The position numbers and the translations under genes are program-made. The notes beneath the pieces are model-generated. The model saw nothing but the letters and a program-made list of their open reading frames with translations. It was not told where the DNA came from and searched no databases. A stretch of DNA of 64,000 nt, taken from Pseudisothecium myosuroides. Taxonomy: Eukaryota; Streptophyta; Bryopsida; Hypnales; Lembophyllaceae. The stretch covers positions 28,520,245-28,584,244 of the forward strand of contig OX637289.1 in assembly GCA_951799445.1 (NCBI GenBank), written 5' to 3'. This document shows positions 12,208 to 24,639 of this stretch, in pieces. Position 1 is the first letter of the stretch, and every line of letters begins with the position of its first letter.

Positions 12208-13483
12208 TGGATGCATTGCATTTGTTGAAGAAAACTATATTTTAAAAGAAAATAAACTTTCAAGATATAGTAATTGATCAAGAACTAAGAAGGTGTATTG
12301 CAAGTGTAGAAAACAACTACATACTATCTAGCCCCATGCTACAACAATGGGCTTCAAGTACCCCCATTAGTTACCAACACACTATTCCTCACAATACAAG
12401 CTAATGGTACACCATGAGCACACTGATGTTGTGACATGCTTCATCAAAATGGAGGTACAGTACTCAGAGCATGAGGATGAAAATAAATTGCCCTCTCCTA
12501 AGCAAGCCTTATGAACAAAAAACCGTGACCCCAAACATAACTTTCCTTCTCTCAATTAGGCTACATGAACAAAAATTATTCTCACAGAGACAAAGACATA
12601 GTACAATTAATTTGTGTACAAATTAAGTTCATTGTCACCCAAGCATAGAATAGTGAATTCCTTGTGTGAAGAGTAGGTCCTTCATCAACAGAGGTACTTT
12701 AAATATTGGTTGCATGTTGTTTAATCTACCGTAGAATATGTAGGGACGCAACATTAGGAGAGAAATGAGGCCTCCAAAAGGCCCCTTCCCTTTGTTAAAC
12801 TAAAATCAATCCAAATCTGCCCAAATCAACTGAAATTTTCAGACTACAGCAGTCAGCAGCAATCTGCAGTAGTCAGCAGGATTTTTTTTTTTTTTCTTAA
12901 ATTTTTTTAAATTTTTTTTTTGTACTCTATCTTTATGACATGCAAAATAATGAAGATGGAGTACAAAAAAATTAAAAACTCTTTACATATCAGCAATCCT
13001 AGGTGGAGGATCATCGGCCACATAGGAAAAGGGAAAAAATAAATAAATAAATAAAATAAAATAAAATAAAATAAAATAGGGGTAGTGACGGATCTTGGGG
13101 CCTTATGGAGGCCTGATTTTCCTCCTAATGATTCTTCATTTTAAGTAAGTTTTAGTCTTCTCATTTACATGTACCAATGTCTATTGATGGTCCACCTACC
13201 TAAGGCTTCATTAATCTTGGTTCAATGAGGAAGATGGAAAACCACAAGACAAAGGTAGATATAAATGAAAAGACTTTAGATTTTTTAAACACACAATGTT
13301 CTTATTAAGCCACTATATATTGAATGGTATATAGAAAGGCTTGGTGGTAATATATAAGATTTGTCAATGTGCAAAGCACTTACATTGGTTGGGCAAACAA
13401 GAAATGAGTACAAATATACTTAAGGTGGGTACATCCAAAACCGCCACTTTTTGCTACTGAGCCTAGTTACTATTATTAGACTG
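12208..13483. other. Gene-free stretch with simple repeats
   Basis: Nothing coding is supported. There is a T-run near 12885-12900 and an (AAAT)n/(AAAAT)n microsatellite at about 13039-13078. A pair of inverted segments (about 12756-12786 and 13096-13131, both containing AGGCCTCC and GGCCCC) could be the ends of a further MITE of about 375 bp. Confidence 0.5.
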
Positions 13484-13922
13484 GTCAAATTTTCATATGC
13501 TCTTGTTGCCAAGTGAAAGGAGGTTCCAACACACCTAAGAACACAACATTTGGATACTATAAGCAAAAGTTATAAAGGAACAAAGTTTGGTTCTAAAATG
13601 GTTTCTTCCACATAGGTACAGAATTGATTTTGGAGATGTACAGAGAGTATAGATGGTGAGACAGGGTCAAATTTTCATATCTTCTTGTTGCCAAGTGAAA
13701 GGAGGTTCCAACACACTTGAGAACACAACATTTGGATACTAAATGCAAAAGTTATAAAGGAACAAAGTTTGGTTCTAAAATGGTTTCTTCCACATAGGTA
13801 TAGAATTGATTTTGGAGATGTATAGAGAGTATAGATGGTGAGACAGGGTCAAATTTTCATATGTTCTTGTTGCCAAGTGAAAGGAGGTTCCAACACACTT
13901 GAGAACACAGCATTTGGATACC
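13484..13922 (+). repeat. 182-bp tandem repeat, third copy split by transposon
   Basis: Copies begin with GTCAAATTTTCATAT at 13484, 13666 and 13848, an exact 182-bp period. The third copy stops after 75 bp at 13922 and resumes after the pogo-like element at about 18884-18990. The two pieces add up to 182 bp, so the interruption is a clean insertion. The repeat is noncoding, with conserved text GGTTCTAAAATGGTTTCTTC. Confidence 0.9.
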
Positions 13923-13923
13923 A

Positions 13924-16900
13924 AGGTAAGGTGCTCATAAAGCGACCCTTTAACAGCTGTTCGTCGTTTTTAGTAGGGTTCAGATGCACAGAGGTTTTTA
14001 GTCTCAATTTTCCCTCGAAGTAGAATTGCTAAGGAATCTAACGACACTAGTGCCATATTTATCAAAGCTTGCATGAATTAGTACCTAATTTTGGAAGTGA
14101 AGTGCCGTAGGCACCTATTTTTTATCGTTAGACTTTACAAAAGCCAGCCACACAGAATCAAAAAAAAGATATGGCAGTGAGGAAAACCAGGAGGGTAGTA
14201 TGCTTTAAGTAATACAAGAGGTTCTAAGAAGCGCCAAGGCAAATAAAAAACGGACCCTATTCTGCGATGGCAAAAACTAATCCTGACACAATAACTCCGG
14301 CCGCAGAGAGAGCAAAAAGAGCAATAGTCAGCAACTAGTAATGAGTGATGTATGTTTTGAACAGAGCCAGCTATGTTCCTTAAATGGATCCGCATGACCC
14401 GTTGAAAGAACCGCCGCACCTCCAGATTTGGCGCTAATAGGAGTTTGAATTGCATGGATGAAAAAACGGCCTTGCATCCTTCATTCGTGTCTGACCGTTA
14501 TGCGGCTGGGATTCTTTAAGAACGACGGTGGTCCACTAGGTCTCCCATCTTCCCAATCGGTGGGCCAGCAGCAACTCCTTCTTCGTGGACCTTCCGCCGC
14601 ACTGCTGGAGTGTTGCCGAACTCCCTCCGGCACCTATCTGCGTGCTTCGATACCCCGTCGAACCTCTGCTGCCAAGCTCGGCGACCGTAAGCCTTCCGCA
14701 GGTTAGTTGGCATTTTTCAAGTTCCGCCTTTACTTTGCAGTTGCTGGAGCGCTCTAAGTAATCCACCTGCGTCGTTAACACCTATGTAGTGGCGGTGGTT
14801 GATGTCCTCTCATTTTCCTGTTGCAGAACACATTGTTCCCTGTTGAGTGAAAACTAGCTTTGATGTGCACTCCTAAAGCATGGGTCCTCAAAAAGTGTTT
14901 AGTTCTCTCCTTCTCTGTAAGTGCTGCCTCTTCCATTGCTGTACAATCGATATGTCTTCTTGTTGATATCCATCTTCCTCGCAATTGTCATGCATGTGTT
15001 ACATCTCTCTCAAACTCTGTCAATGCAGGTGGTATGTTGTTACTTCAGCTCATAGTCACTTTTGTGATGTTTTGATGTTGTTGCAGGCTCTGGACGTTGG
15101 AGCAGGGAAGGCATCAACCCTATAGTAGCGTCAGGTCAGGTAAAATTGCTTCCCGCATTTCTTCCATTCTTCTTCCTGCATTGCCAACCTCATAGCAAAG
15201 AACGTCACTAATACAGTTGATGTGATTGCAAACCTGTGCTGCTGAAAGTGATGCCTTGGTTGAACACAGATGTCACTAGAGGATTACTAGTCCTTGCAAA
15301 CGAAGCGGGGAAGAAGCTAGCGGACTGTAACCAGCTCTTCTGCAAAAACGACGAAGTGTTGTAGACTGCCAACCATGGCTTCGGGACTTCAAGTAATGCA
15401 GGTAAGGCGCTCCCATTTTCTCCCCTCAATTTCGCTTGTCTTCTTGCTATAGCTCGTTTTTTATTTTCTTTGCAAATTGGAGGGGGAAACCTGCAATACG
15501 GTGTCTTCCACGTTGGTACACATGTGTTCGCTTTTATCAGAGCGTGTAGTCTATCACCATATGCAGCTACTGCCTTTGCTGACCAGGCCGCCTTGTGCAT
15601 TTTGTTAGACTTCTGCAGGGCTTGCCTTTCCAGCTTCTCTTTCTGTTTTTGTTTTTTTTCTTCATCCCTTTTCACTTTGTTCTTCTTGGCTTCTAACCGT
15701 CTTCTCTCCTTCTTGTGAGCAGCTTCTTCCTTCTTCAACGTGATCTGCTCCAAAGAGTTGATGTAGTCGTCTTGCGTCATCCAAATGGATTTGGAATAAT
15801 CTATGTAAGGCTCTCCTTCCTTTGGGGTTTTCTTCACTTTTGGTAGGACTATCTTGGGAAGTTCAAAGAAGTTTCCTTCCACAGCGGCTGCATTTCCTTC
15901 TTCAGAGTCTTCTGAACTGTCCCCTGCATTGTCGTCACTACGGTTGTCTTCATCACTTTTATATTCACAAAATATTAGTTACATATGGGTATGGCTGTTG
16001 TATCTTCGTCAAATATCTCCTAAATTTGCCATTCCTGCAGGCCTTCACCATGGACTCCGTCATCATCAGCAATGTCCTCACCTGTAGCTATGTTTTCACC
16101 ATCTTCCTTTTCGAAATTCTGGCTGGGTCCAACCTTGGCATCCATTGCTCTCGCATTGAATGGGTAAATGCCTGTAGTTCTAAACCCCTTGCAGATGTTT
16201 TCTACTGTGAGTGCTTTCCTAAGTCCCCAAGCTACCCATGCAGCAAGATCCTCCTTCTTCGGACTTTTCCCTACATGCTCCACTGTCCACTTATCCTTGT
16301 AGGCTCGGAAAGCAGTTTTGAATGGCTTGAAGCAACTTACGTCTAATGGCTGCATTTCATGTGATGTATGACTAGGGAATGTCAGTACATCAACACCACT
16401 TAGCATTGCTATTTTGACTACTTCCAAAGTCACATGTGATGTATGCCCGTCAACGATAAGTAGATGCCTGTTTCTAGGGGAGAGTTCATACATATCTCTA
16501 ACATTCTTAATAAAATGTCTGATCCACCCTTTGAATAACAAGTGCGTCATCCATGCCTTGGACTGCATCATCATGGTTGCTTCTATGTCTCCTGTTTTGT
16601 AGAGATAGTTGTACTTCTTTTTTTTCCCTTTGAAAATAAAGAAGTTGGGCAGCTTCTCTCCCTTAGCATTCACGCAGGCAAGAACAGAGAGCCATTCTCT
16701 GTTATCGGGAACTACCATGTGAACATTTTGACTGCCTCGTTTAGCTAGAACATAACCACCCCCATCCTTTCCTGCCTGAGCACCTGACTCATCGCAGTTC
16801 CACAACTGATGTGGTTCATATTCATTCTTTTCATAAAGGATTAGTAAGTTGTCATAAAATGTTTTCACATTCTCTAGACACATCGCTTTCGCTCTATTTT

Positions 16901-18882
16901 GTTCAAGTGGTTGTGCCTTCCTCAAACTAAGTTGAGGATGTCTATTAAAGAAACATCTCATCTAGCCGCGTCCGGGAACGCCATCCTTAAACGGTGTAAC
17001 CCTAGTTTGGGTAAACATATGAACTTTTGCACGTACTGCATCCATGTGCAGTGGAAATCCACGCATTTGCATTTCTATTAAGTAGTCGACAATTTTATCT
17101 TCTTTTGCATCACTTAGAATGCCTTTCTTTCCCCGTCTCCTAGACAATGTTGTCCCATATGCATGCCCTCTGAAACTTGTGATAGGGATCCCGTGGTTCG
17201 TAGATGCAGTCTTTAACGGTAATCCATCATCAACATCTTTTAAAGCTTCCTTCAATTGTGACTGAGTCCAATTTCCGTTCTTCCTTACTTTTTTGCGAAC
17301 ATCTCTTTTAATTGACGGACTAGGGGTCTGTTTTACCTCCACAGCTACTGGTTTGCTATTGGAGTCCCATGCTCTCCGTCTGGTTCGCAGCTGCTCTCTG
17401 TTGCTGACGTCGCCATTGGAGCAGAGGTTGTCATCTCCAGCGCCAAATACATCGACTCCGAAATCTAAGGGCTCCATGGCGTCCGTCAACTCTAGGTCGT
17501 CGACTGCTTTTGCCGCTGTCAACGTCGCCCCTGCTAACAGCGTCGGGGACTTCAATTGCTGTTGCCTGTCATCGTCGGAGTCTCTAGTCGGCTGCACGCT
17601 GATCTTTGCGCGCTTTTTCTCTGTCTCTTCTTGGTCGTGCCTATCGCTCTGCAAATGTTCACAGTCAGCCTCTCTATGCTTACTGGGACTGATCCAATCG
17701 CCAGATGCATTAACTTTGAGCAGTAGGGGCTTCGAAATTGCTGGCTTAGAGGCGGATGTTCCTAGAACGCGGCGATGTCGATCCAACAAGTAAGAAGTGT
17801 TGTTGCAGTAGTCGTTGACATTTTCTTGAAGCTCAGGAGGCTGAAAGTTATTAGTCTGAGTGTCGTTAGCGTCGTCTGTTGCTAGCAAATCCCAGTTGAA
17901 GCCGTCAGGTAAGTTTTCGTCATCACTTTCTTCTTTGACTCTAATGTCGGATTCCTAATAATCACTTTGACTGGAACCCCAACTCCGAGGTCTTCTCCAC
18001 TCGCCACTGTAGCTTTCGTGGCTGTCATCAGAGCCTTCAACGAAGTCGTCATCCGACTGGTCCATCGTGTGAGCCTGCAACAGCCCACCAATGAATCAGG
18101 CTATGCGTTACTATAGCAGTTGTGATCCTACGACCCGGTCTTCCTACGAAAACTCCCGGAATACCAGTACCTTTGGTTTATGATAAAATTTGATTTCAAC
18201 TCATTCGAAATGCTAGCCTCATGATGTGAAAAGTCAAAGCTTTACCTTTAGTTGTAGATCCTGTCAAAGCGTTCAAATTCTCACTGTGTTGTCTACAGTT
18301 TTGATGGACTCCCAATTGTAAGTATGACTCAAGAAATGAAAGCAAAACAGTACTCTACGTTTCCAGAATGTTCGTTTACACTGTCAAACAATGACTACTT
18401 CTTCATAAACTTCAATTCTATAGGCAAAAGAAGGCGCCGTCAATACTCTCTCAAGCGCCTTCAAGATTCATTAACGCAAAATTTGGCTCATCAGGGTTTG
18501 AAAGTGAATATATTATTACCTGAAAGCCGCTGCCTTATTGTCCTAAAAGCGGACTTTACTCTCCTCTCTTTGACCCATCTTGTACTTTCTCATAGTTTTA
18601 GATTCTTCACCATGCGTTAAAATCTCAAATTCACTGGCAATTCATTTTTTTATTAATTTTTTCAACATGTGTGTAGTGTTTGTCAAATGGAACCACTGTT
18701 CATTCTATTTAATCCGTTTGCCAACTCTTAACCAGTACTTCACAATTCTTAAATACCACTGACACTATGAACAGTCCATTCTCTGGCCACAATTTATCCA
18801 TTTCAAAATCCAATAATGACCGTTTTAGAGCACTTTGTAGGGACGGTTCCTAGAGGACGGTCACAATTAGAGCCCCTTACCT
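13924..18882 (-). mobile_element. Pogo/Tigger-like DNA transposon, 4,959 bp
   Basis: The ends are imperfect inverted repeats of about 25 bp. The left reads AGGTAAGGTGCTC and the right, in reverse complement, AGGTAAGGGGCTC, both followed by matching GACC. The element splits the third copy of a 182-bp tandem repeat. Comparison with the intact copies shows a 2-bp target duplication: TA on the right (18883-18884) and CA, presumably mutated TA, on the left (13922-13923). It carries a minus-strand transposase region (15208-18065) with in-frame stops. About 1.3 kb left of that region and 0.8 kb right of it is noncoding. It is probably inactive. Confidence 0.88.
15208..18065 (-). pseudogene. Pogo-like (DDE_1/CENP-B type) transposase, broken by TAG stops
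   Basis: Reading on the minus strand from ATG 18065, the order is an acidic N-terminus, a psq-type helix-turn-helix (around WTQSQLKEAL), a CENP-B-type DNA-binding stretch leading to PGRG ... NRHPQLSLRKAQ, and the DDE domain. Catalytic aspartates are visible in NCDESG, LLIVDGHTSH and the QPLD motif after SHTSHEM. In-frame TAG codons lie at 17955-17957, 16962-16964 (at a position that is Trp in relatives) and 16020-16022. The lysine-rich C-terminal part (15208-15980) is in another frame, so an intron or frameshift lies near 15980. Its final TAG is followed at once by TGA. No TGA interrupts the frame earlier. The enzyme would excise and reintegrate the element at TA sites. As it stands it looks non-functional under the standard code. 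Confidence 0.88.
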
Positions 18883-18883
18883 T

Positions 18884-18990
18884 ATATGCAAAAGTTATAA
18901 AAGAACAAAGTTTGGTTCTAAAATGGTTTCTTCCACATAGGTACAAAATTGATTTTGGAGATGTATAGAGAGTATAGATGGTGAGACTGG
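18884..18990 (+). repeat. Remainder of third 182-bp repeat copy
   Basis: It contains GCAAAAGTTATAAAAGAAC and continues to GGTGAGACTGGGTCAA. It completes the copy that begins at 13848. It marks the right junction of the pogo-like insertion and carries the right TA. Confidence 0.9.
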
Positions 18991-19212
18991 GTCAACTGGC
19001 ACATTCGAGTGTACCTAGCTTATATTTGAGTAAGTGCTTCAATCTCTATTCATGACAATGAAATTGAGGAATTTGCATTGTTCCCTTCAGGACGTTTTGT
19101 TGAAAAACACTAATTCCATTCTTTGATACCGTACTTGAACTAGCTCACAATTGTGTAATTAGAAATACATTAATCCTATTCTGTAATTTCATGGATGATG
19201 ATACATGACAAC

Positions 19213-19774
19213 TTTGTAATTTGTGCTTATTTTTTATATTATGTTTGTACTTTAGATTGATGTTTACATCATTGATTCCTCTATATTTCAAAAAGTATTT
19301 TCCTTCTTGAATAACATATTCATGTTTTTCTTTCTTTGATGTAGGGAATGCTTGTTACATGTTCATGAACAACAATTTGGTCAAGAAAGTGGTCAATTAT
19401 TTCTACATACATTGTAGTCAACAATTTGCACTGGAATTGATTTTTTTTAAAAGAATGCCTTTGCAATAATTTCTTATTTCATTTTAAAAAAAAATTAATT
19501 CACTTGCTCCATAATCATGGAAAATGCATGAGCATTAATAATTATGCCATAATTACTCTATTATCTTCATATGCATTGTCTTATAATATTTGCAATACAA
19601 TTGATTTACAGAAAAGGAAATAAAAATGTAATAAAATTACATTTTTATACTTTTCGCCCAAATCAATTTACAAGCACAATGTTTTTGTACAATGTATATA
19701 CTAATAAAGTATCTATGCGTAATTTATTATTAGCACTATCGTCTTCAAGATTTATAATATGTGCAGTGACATTG
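19213..19774. repeat. Right arm of the large inverted repeat (element-free copy)
   Basis: This is a diverged reverse complement of the left arm at 8324-9845 without the 909-bp TTAA element. The single TTAA in the segment around 19445 is the empty site. The match includes TATGCATTGTCTTATAATAT and AATTGATTTACAGAAAAGGA read against the left arm. Confidence 0.75.
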
Positions 19775-20066
19775 ATTTAAAAAAAAACATATGAATAATC
19801 TGAAATTATATTACATTCCATTGTTTTTTTCCTATCAATTTCAATGCAGAATTGATGTCTGACATATATAAATACTCATCACTATCCTATAAATATGTTG
19901 TTGGTATTGACTTCGTAGTTCTTCAACAATTAATTTTAGTTACAATTGTCACAAAATGCAAGTACTGCTATAATTGAATTCCATTTGCACTAAGATAACA
20001 TAACTGGTGACTATATTCACTATAGAGGAATGTATTGGGGTCCATTAAGATAGGAGATTTGTACTT

Positions 20067-20290
20067 CATTAGGGCATTTAGAACTGCCCCTATATATAGT
20101 TGTAAAATGGACATGTGGTGGTTCTAAAATTGACTTCTATAATCACTGCATGAATCAAGGATAAAAACATTATTGATTGCAAGAGCAATCATTCTCTTTG
20201 CTTTTCCCATCTTTCTTTAGAATGTGAACCCTTTATAGAAGACTTAGGGTTACAAATAGGGACCTACGACCCATTTCTTTTGAAAATTGT
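20067..20290 (+). repeat. Dispersed repeat copy 2 (pairs with 10054-10284)
   Basis: The segment from TTAGGGCATTTAGAAC to AATAGGGACCTAC has the same order of shared words as copy 1. No oxygenase exons follow it here, so if it marks a second copy of the same unit, that copy has lost the gene. Confidence 0.75.
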
Positions 20291-22620
20291 GAATCTTCAC
20301 TTCTATGTCAATTCTAAGGGCATGGAAAGAAGGTGACAACGGGCCATTTCAATAAACCTTGGAATTACTAGGGTCACTGCAAAGTAGTCAAATGTCATAT
20401 GTGGGCTACATGTTGTATGATAAATTGACTCTCCATTAATTGATGTTCATAATTTTCATATTTTGGACGTGGAAATATCAAACAATGCGGGCTAAAATTA
20501 TATCAATTACAGTCTCGACAGGCATAATTTAGGGCTCAAGAATATAAATGAAGGGGAGGTGCGAAAACATAATTTATGAATTTTAATGTTAAAAACCTTC
20601 TAAATAACCAAATGTTGATTAAATATTCTGAAAATATAGGAGAGAAATAGCATTTCTAAAATTTATGAGGACAAAAAAGAGAAAGAAAAAAAGAATACAA
20701 ACCATTAAATAATACAAAAGATAAGAAAAGAGTTGCAACCACAAAAAAGAGAATCAAAAATTTAAATAAGGTTAAGTAGTTTTGAAATTGGATGTATCGA
20801 TTATTATGCCAATACTGGGCAATTAGAAAGGAACAATCATGCTTGACTAAGGCACATCAACTTCTTCATCGGCCTTATACCTTCCAAGATGAAAAAAGTT
20901 GATGAAGTTGCCAAATCGGGATGAAAAAACTCAAAAGAGCCACAAATATGATTGAAACACTTGGATTAAATCCTTCAAATGATGAATGTGGGATTAGAAT
21001 GTAGAAAAAAATTTAAATTGATTGCCAACTTGGCCCTCTCTTATAGAGATTAAAAATATGACGATGTCTGGAACACAAATCCATGCCCACAACTGTAAAT
21101 GTTGGTGCCGTCTATTAAAAGCTTGCCAAATTTTTTTGGAGGAAGTTTGTAATAATGAAACATTGTTTAAGAGTCTAAGTCCAGCATCTGCAACATTACA
21201 ATTTTTCAATTCATAGGTGATATCTTTGTTATTGGTTGTCCTCTATCGTTTGAAACATTTTTAGCATAAATTAATTAGACTATAATTGTAGAAAACTTGA
21301 TAAAACTTCTCAAAATGTTGATTTCTTGTTCAAAGTAAATTAAACTTTAAAAAGCCTCATATAGGGCCTTCAATCTTTTTGGTCATGCAATATTAGTAAA
21401 ACACAATAGCCAAACTTCTTATATTAGTGATAATTTAAAATTTCTGCAATCATAATTCAAATTGAAATTATAGGCTGCATTTAGTTCTGTACAATGTCCT
21501 ATTTTAAATCATTAAGACAAAACTTTAAAATGCCCGCCCTCTCAAATACAAAATTGGCATAATGCTTGGTTAAAAGTGAAAGTGGAAGTAGAAAGAAGTA
21601 AAAAGTACAATTAACTATAACATGCCCTACTTAGGTGTTGATTTTGTCAATGCTGAAATTCAGAAAACTACTAGAATTTATAAAACCACCTCACTCTTGG
21701 TTTGAGCTCATTTTGGTACAAGCAATTTAATTCCTTGTCATTTTAAAATCCTATACAAAAGTTATTCATGATTAGCAATTGGAAGATTTTTTTATAATAT
21801 CTTCATTTATACAACAAGTTTGATAGTTCTTCATTTGAACAAAAGGTCTTTGGACATGCATTGTACTGCCCAAACATAATTTGTACTTGTTGATGTCACC
21901 TTTGTTCCAAAATTGTACGGAGAGGCATCATGTCGAAAAAAGAGTACGTACAATTCTCTATTTATAATTTCACAATTCTTATATAAATTTGCATTCAAGA
22001 TTAGTACGTACACTAGTAAGCAAACTTACAAACTATCTATGCAATTATATTTTGAAAAACAAAACAATTAGCTTCATTAGAGACACTTCTATACCTACAG
22101 AGAGTAGTAAAAATAGGCTCCCTCAATTGCTAAGTTGCCTTATTCCAAGAAAGTTACCTTACAAGCCTTTAAAATTGACCAATACTTCCATCTTTATGTA
22201 GATGCAGTTTTGCAAGTGCATAATAGTGCATTCTTATACAATAACAGTAAATATTCATATAGTGTCAAATGTCAAATAATTAGTATGGAACAATCTAATT
22301 TCGCTACTTTGTATATGTTCTTTTCCCTTGGAAAAAACTCACTTAGAAAGGTTTGGATACTTAGGAGATAATTTTTTTGATACTTTATGGAGTTCATAAT
22401 TATTTTCACAAAACGTGGCTCACTTTACAATTAATTCTAATGATTTCAACTAATTCATGGGATACCTAATTGATTCACAAGCTGAGGTTCACTTAAAGAT
22501 TAATTTTACTTATTGAACAGAAACTGAGGTTATTCAACTTAATGATTAACTTTATTTATTAGAAACAAATGAGGAGTCACTTAATAGTTAACTTTATGTT
22601 TTAAAAAACACTTGATTATT
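20291..22620. other. AT-rich gene-free stretch
   Basis: No supported gene. Around 20840-20910 an imperfect inverted repeat (CAACTTCTTCATC against GATGAAGTTG) could form a short hairpin. The remaining short ORFs have no recognisable protein content. Confidence 0.5.
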
Positions 22621-23880
22621 TTGCTGCAGGATCGGAAGGTGTGTGGAGCTTTCTGGAGGTTCGGTACAACTTTGAATGGGAAGGGAGGCTCGGCACTAGT
22701 TCGAAGGAATTCTATCCCGGGCGGGTCCGGCTTGGTTCATCATCGTCTCCGCTGGTCAGGGTTTGCTTGTTTTTTGTTTGATTTCTCTTGCTGGTTGTTG
22801 TCGCTGCTCCATTGCGTCCTCTCTCTCTTGTCTCTTTGCTGAGTTGTTTGCGTTTGTTTCTTCTTTTTGTCTTTGCTCTTCTGCAGCGTTTCTTCAGGCA
22901 TGGCTTTTCTTGTGGCGTGAAGAGATTACGGGTTGCTTGTAACATTGTTTTCTTCTTTTCTTCTGTTGTCGCGGCGGATCTGCAAGTACGTGAGCATGGT
23001 GGTGGGCGCAAATTTAGCACACAAATCCAGGTACGCTGTCATTGTTCTATGCGTCATTGTCTTATTTATGGGTTTGTTTTTTCTCAGCTCGGTGGTTTAC
23101 GGGTTTGCCTTTGTTGCTTGGATTTAGAAAATCTAAGCAATTTCGTCGCAGCTACACGTTGTAGGGTTTAGGGTTCCTATGAGTAGTTGAAAGAGGGAAC
23201 TGCTGTCGTTTGTAATATCAGAGCACTTCAAATGTACACAGAATTTTTAATATTTTTTCTCAGGCTTGGGGTTTAAAAAAGCTGATTCAAGAGGTTCAAA
23301 GGCCTGAAGTATTGGATGCTTAACAACTCCAGCAGTATCTATGTAAGTTCCATCTTTGTCTTGATTTTGATTCAATTTTGGTCTTGGCAATTGTTACATT
23401 GATAACAAAAGCCCTGCAAATTCTTCATTTGCTTATTTTAACTTGTTTTAGCTTGTAGATTCCTTATAGATGCTTTGAATTGAGTCAATTGACTGGCAAT
23501 GTCTATGCTTTGTGAATTGCTGTAGATGCTTTGTGTATACGTTTGATTTACTATGGTTTGTTTGATTCACATGTATTGGTTTAGTCATTTGCTGCTCAAT
23601 TGATTCTCATGTGATTCACATTTCATTGACATTTGCTCACCAAAGCAATTGACATTGCTCTTTGCGTGACATTGCTGCAGATTTAGAATACTGAGGATAG
23701 AAACCCAAAAATGTAGCAGAAGAAGACCAAGACAAACTTGGAGCTAGAAATCTCGAACTAGAAGAATCCAAATCTCTCAATTCAGGTACCAAAAATTCCA
23801 AAACTTCAATTGAATTAGACCGCAAAAATAGAAAAGCACCCTATAACCATGCAGGCAAACTGAACAAAGTTTATGAAGGC
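22621..23880 (+). other. GC-richer, exon-like 5' region of the unknown gene
   Basis: Composition shifts here to GC-richer and T-rich DNA with several plausible plant splice sites (for example GCTGCAG at 22624-22630 and ATTGCTGCAG before 23680, and a CAG/GTACC donor near 23785). It may be the promoter, 5' untranslated exons or first exons of the gene whose coding part lies at 24640-28080. No protein in this interval is recognised, and no long terminal repeat pair was found. Confidence 0.35.
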
Positions 23881-24625
23881 AATGGAATGGTTCAGACCGC
23901 CTGGTCTGAACCATTCCATTGCAAACTAGTTATTGCTCAAAGTCACCTTGTTTCATAGTATCTATGCAGAAGAAGACTTGCTAGCAAAATATGGTTCAGA
24001 CCACCTGGTCTGAACCATAGAGCACAAAGAGTTATGTAGGTGCAAAATGTGAAGCATTAGAGTTTAGACTGCCCGGTCTAAACCATGGGTAGCAGAGATT
24101 TGAGTTGGTGCAAAACTAGAGGTGTTAGAGTTCAAGCCGCCTAATCTGAACCACTCAATCGTGACATCTTCTCTTGCTAAGTCTCGGTTAGTCAATTATA
24201 TTGCAGTTTCATCTATGTTATTCTCTGTACTTTGGAGGTTCAAACCGCCCGGTCTGAACCAAGCGGCCTATAGTCGTCTTTTAGACTAATACACTCATCA
24301 AAGAACATACTCGAAATAGTCTTATCTTGAACAGGCCCGAGGTTTTGATCGTGCGATTTGAACCCATCAACACATGAACCATATTCTCAAGTAATACAGT
24401 TCAAATTGCATGGTGTGAAGTAAAACATAGCTTGCAAGCAAAGTTGTACAACTCCCACTAGGCGATATAATGTACAATTGTGATTTAGAAACTGGTTTAA
24501 GACCTCGGCAGAGTAGATCAAACAAAAGTACATCAGACCGCGTGGTCTATTGCAAATTGTTGGAACTGTAGAACGGCTGCCAACATTGAATCATTTATTG
24601 ACCAGTTTAGACCGTGCTGTTTGAT
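23881..24625. repeat. Series of TTCAGACC-N4-GGTCTGAA palindromes
   Basis: At least eight sites follow the consensus TTCAGACC-N4-GGTCTGAA: 23881-23920 (18-bp arms, perfect), 23991-24018 (12-bp arms, perfect), 24062-24083, 24131-24150, 24239-24258, a degenerate copy near 24409, 24531-24551 and 24604-24624. Two more related sites lie inside coding DNA at 25227-25248 and 25289-25310. Spacing is about 60-170 bp. Symmetric repeated sites of this kind could bind a dimeric regulator or be remnants of a short mobile palindrome. No such factor is identified. Confidence 0.75.
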
Positions 24626-24639
24626 GTGCTAAACTTCAT

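Noticed and set aside
16962..16964. Treating the two transposase frames as separate genes
   Set aside because: They are in the same frame and separated only by one TAG inside the conserved PGRG ... RHPQLS region of a single transposase.
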